Positions 12,096 through 12,459 of a DNA stretch of 12,459 nucleotides are shown in pieces. How positions within the stretch are numbered: the stretch's first letter is position 1; every line of letters begins with the position of its first letter. The position numbers and the translations under genes were made by a program. A model generated the notes under the pieces. It saw only the letters and a list, made by a program, of their open reading frames with translations. It was not told where the DNA came from and ran no database searches. Source of the stretch: DASVCZ01 sp036381335 (GTDB taxonomy: Bacteria; Patescibacteriota; Microgenomatia; UBA1400; PJMF01); assembly GCA_036381335.1 (NCBI GenBank), contig DASVCZ010000009.1, forward strand, positions 1 to 12,459, given 5' to 3'.

Positions 12096-12459
12096 CAAAA
12101 GCTCCTTCACTGATGGCGCCGCCGGCATCAACCGCAAAAGAGAACGATTGACCATAATTAGAATCGAGCTGCACCGTTCCAAAACCTTCGACTCCACCGT
12201 GCAAGGTTTTGTACTCGATATTGAGAGCCTGACTCAGCATCACCCCGTTCTGTAACTGGAGTGATTGAACCAACACTTCAGCTGGGGTGACTCCATTTAG
12301 ACATTGGGCATACAACTGGATGGTAGAACCGCCCGCAGCTCCTTCAACGCTGTAGGCAACCAACTTGTCACACGTATCCGGCCGCTGGCCAGCCCGGGCT
12401 TTAATTTGAGCCGATCGCAGGAGTTGTTGGAGTTCTTTAGCTGAGGTGCCAACTTTTTG
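12085..12459 (-). CDS. FimT/GspH-like minor pilin, C-terminal part (start outside window)
   Basis: The frame is open to the window edge, giving 124 residues without the N-terminus. The first visible part, KVGTSAKELQQLLRSAQIKARAGQRPDTC, resembles the segment after the membrane helix in FimT/GspH pseudopilins (helix, then an xxLxxxLrxAqxxAr stretch). A beta-rich head follows, ending VDAGGAISEGAFDAQ. The prepilin signal would lie beyond base 12459, so the type is inferred from this stretch and from its place before the PilV-like and PilW-like genes. An internal TTG at 12363 could be mistaken for a start but cuts into the conserved region. Confidence 0.65.
   Translation of the reverse strand, partial: QKVGTSAKELQQLLRSAQIKARAGQRPDTCDKLVAYSVEGAAGGSTIQLYAQCLNGVTPAEVLVQSLQLQNGVMLSQALNIEYKTLHGGVEGFGTVQLDSNYGQSFSFAVDAGGAISEGAFDAQ

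Noticed and set aside
12096..12197. Upstream start for the PilV-like gene
   Set aside because: It would place 34 residues before a normal prepilin leader, while AAGGAG sits six bases before the ATG at 12095.
1..12459. CRISPR array, transposase, integrase or prophage genes
   Set aside because: No regularly spaced repeats and no recognisable mobile-element proteins in any reading frame I inspected.

Overview
The window looks like a piece of a small, streamlined bacterial genome. The best guess is a Patescibacteria / Candidate Phyla Radiation (CPR) lineage, but this rests on gene order and protein style and no marker tree was run. Pointers are the compact recG - rpmF - nusB - ACP-like - rnc - rpsP - khpA housekeeping block with no fatty-acid genes between rpmF and rnc, a bL32 without zinc-binding cysteines, an acyl-carrier-like protein without its serine, and type IV pilus genes of simplified type. 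TGA acts as a normal stop (rnc, pilX, the ACP-like gene), so the recoded lineages that read TGA as glycine are unlikely.

Layout. Bases 1-723 (+) are the C-terminal part of RecG. A 432-base non-coding stretch follows, with several hairpins and a near-consensus promoter at its end. From 1156 to 3468 (+) runs a translation/RNA block: rpmF, nusB, ACP-like, rnc, rpsP and khpA. From 12459 down to 3481 the minus strand carries type IV pilus genes: a FimT/GspH-like pilin (cut by the window end), PilV-like and PilW-like minor pilins, then PilX-like, PilM, PilN and PilO. This pilus series is split between the PilW-like and PilX-like genes by about 4.4 kb of unrelated genes (6685-11063).

The inserted segment is the unusual part. 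On the minus strand it encodes a HAD-like protein, a 69-residue orphan, a first deoxyribosyltransferase-like/ribbon-helix-helix (RHH) protein, a SAM methyltransferase and a second deoxyribosyltransferase-like/RHH protein. A divergent AT-rich orphan lies on the plus strand beside pilX. The two paralogues join a domain resembling DNPH1/Rcl (a 2'-deoxynucleoside 5'-monophosphate N-glycosidase) to a C-terminal segment that reads like an RHH DNA-binding domain. One copy keeps the family's catalytic glutamate and the other has leucine there. Together with the methyltransferase and HAD protein this could be an accessory nucleotide-metabolism, nucleotide-sensing or defence module. That function is inference.

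Several genes lacking a Shine-Dalgarno sequence have a -10-like hexamer 5-9 bases before the start codon, which suggests leaderless or near-leaderless transcripts. Others (rpmF, ACP-like, the 69-residue gene, PilV-like) have a usable Shine-Dalgarno sequence.
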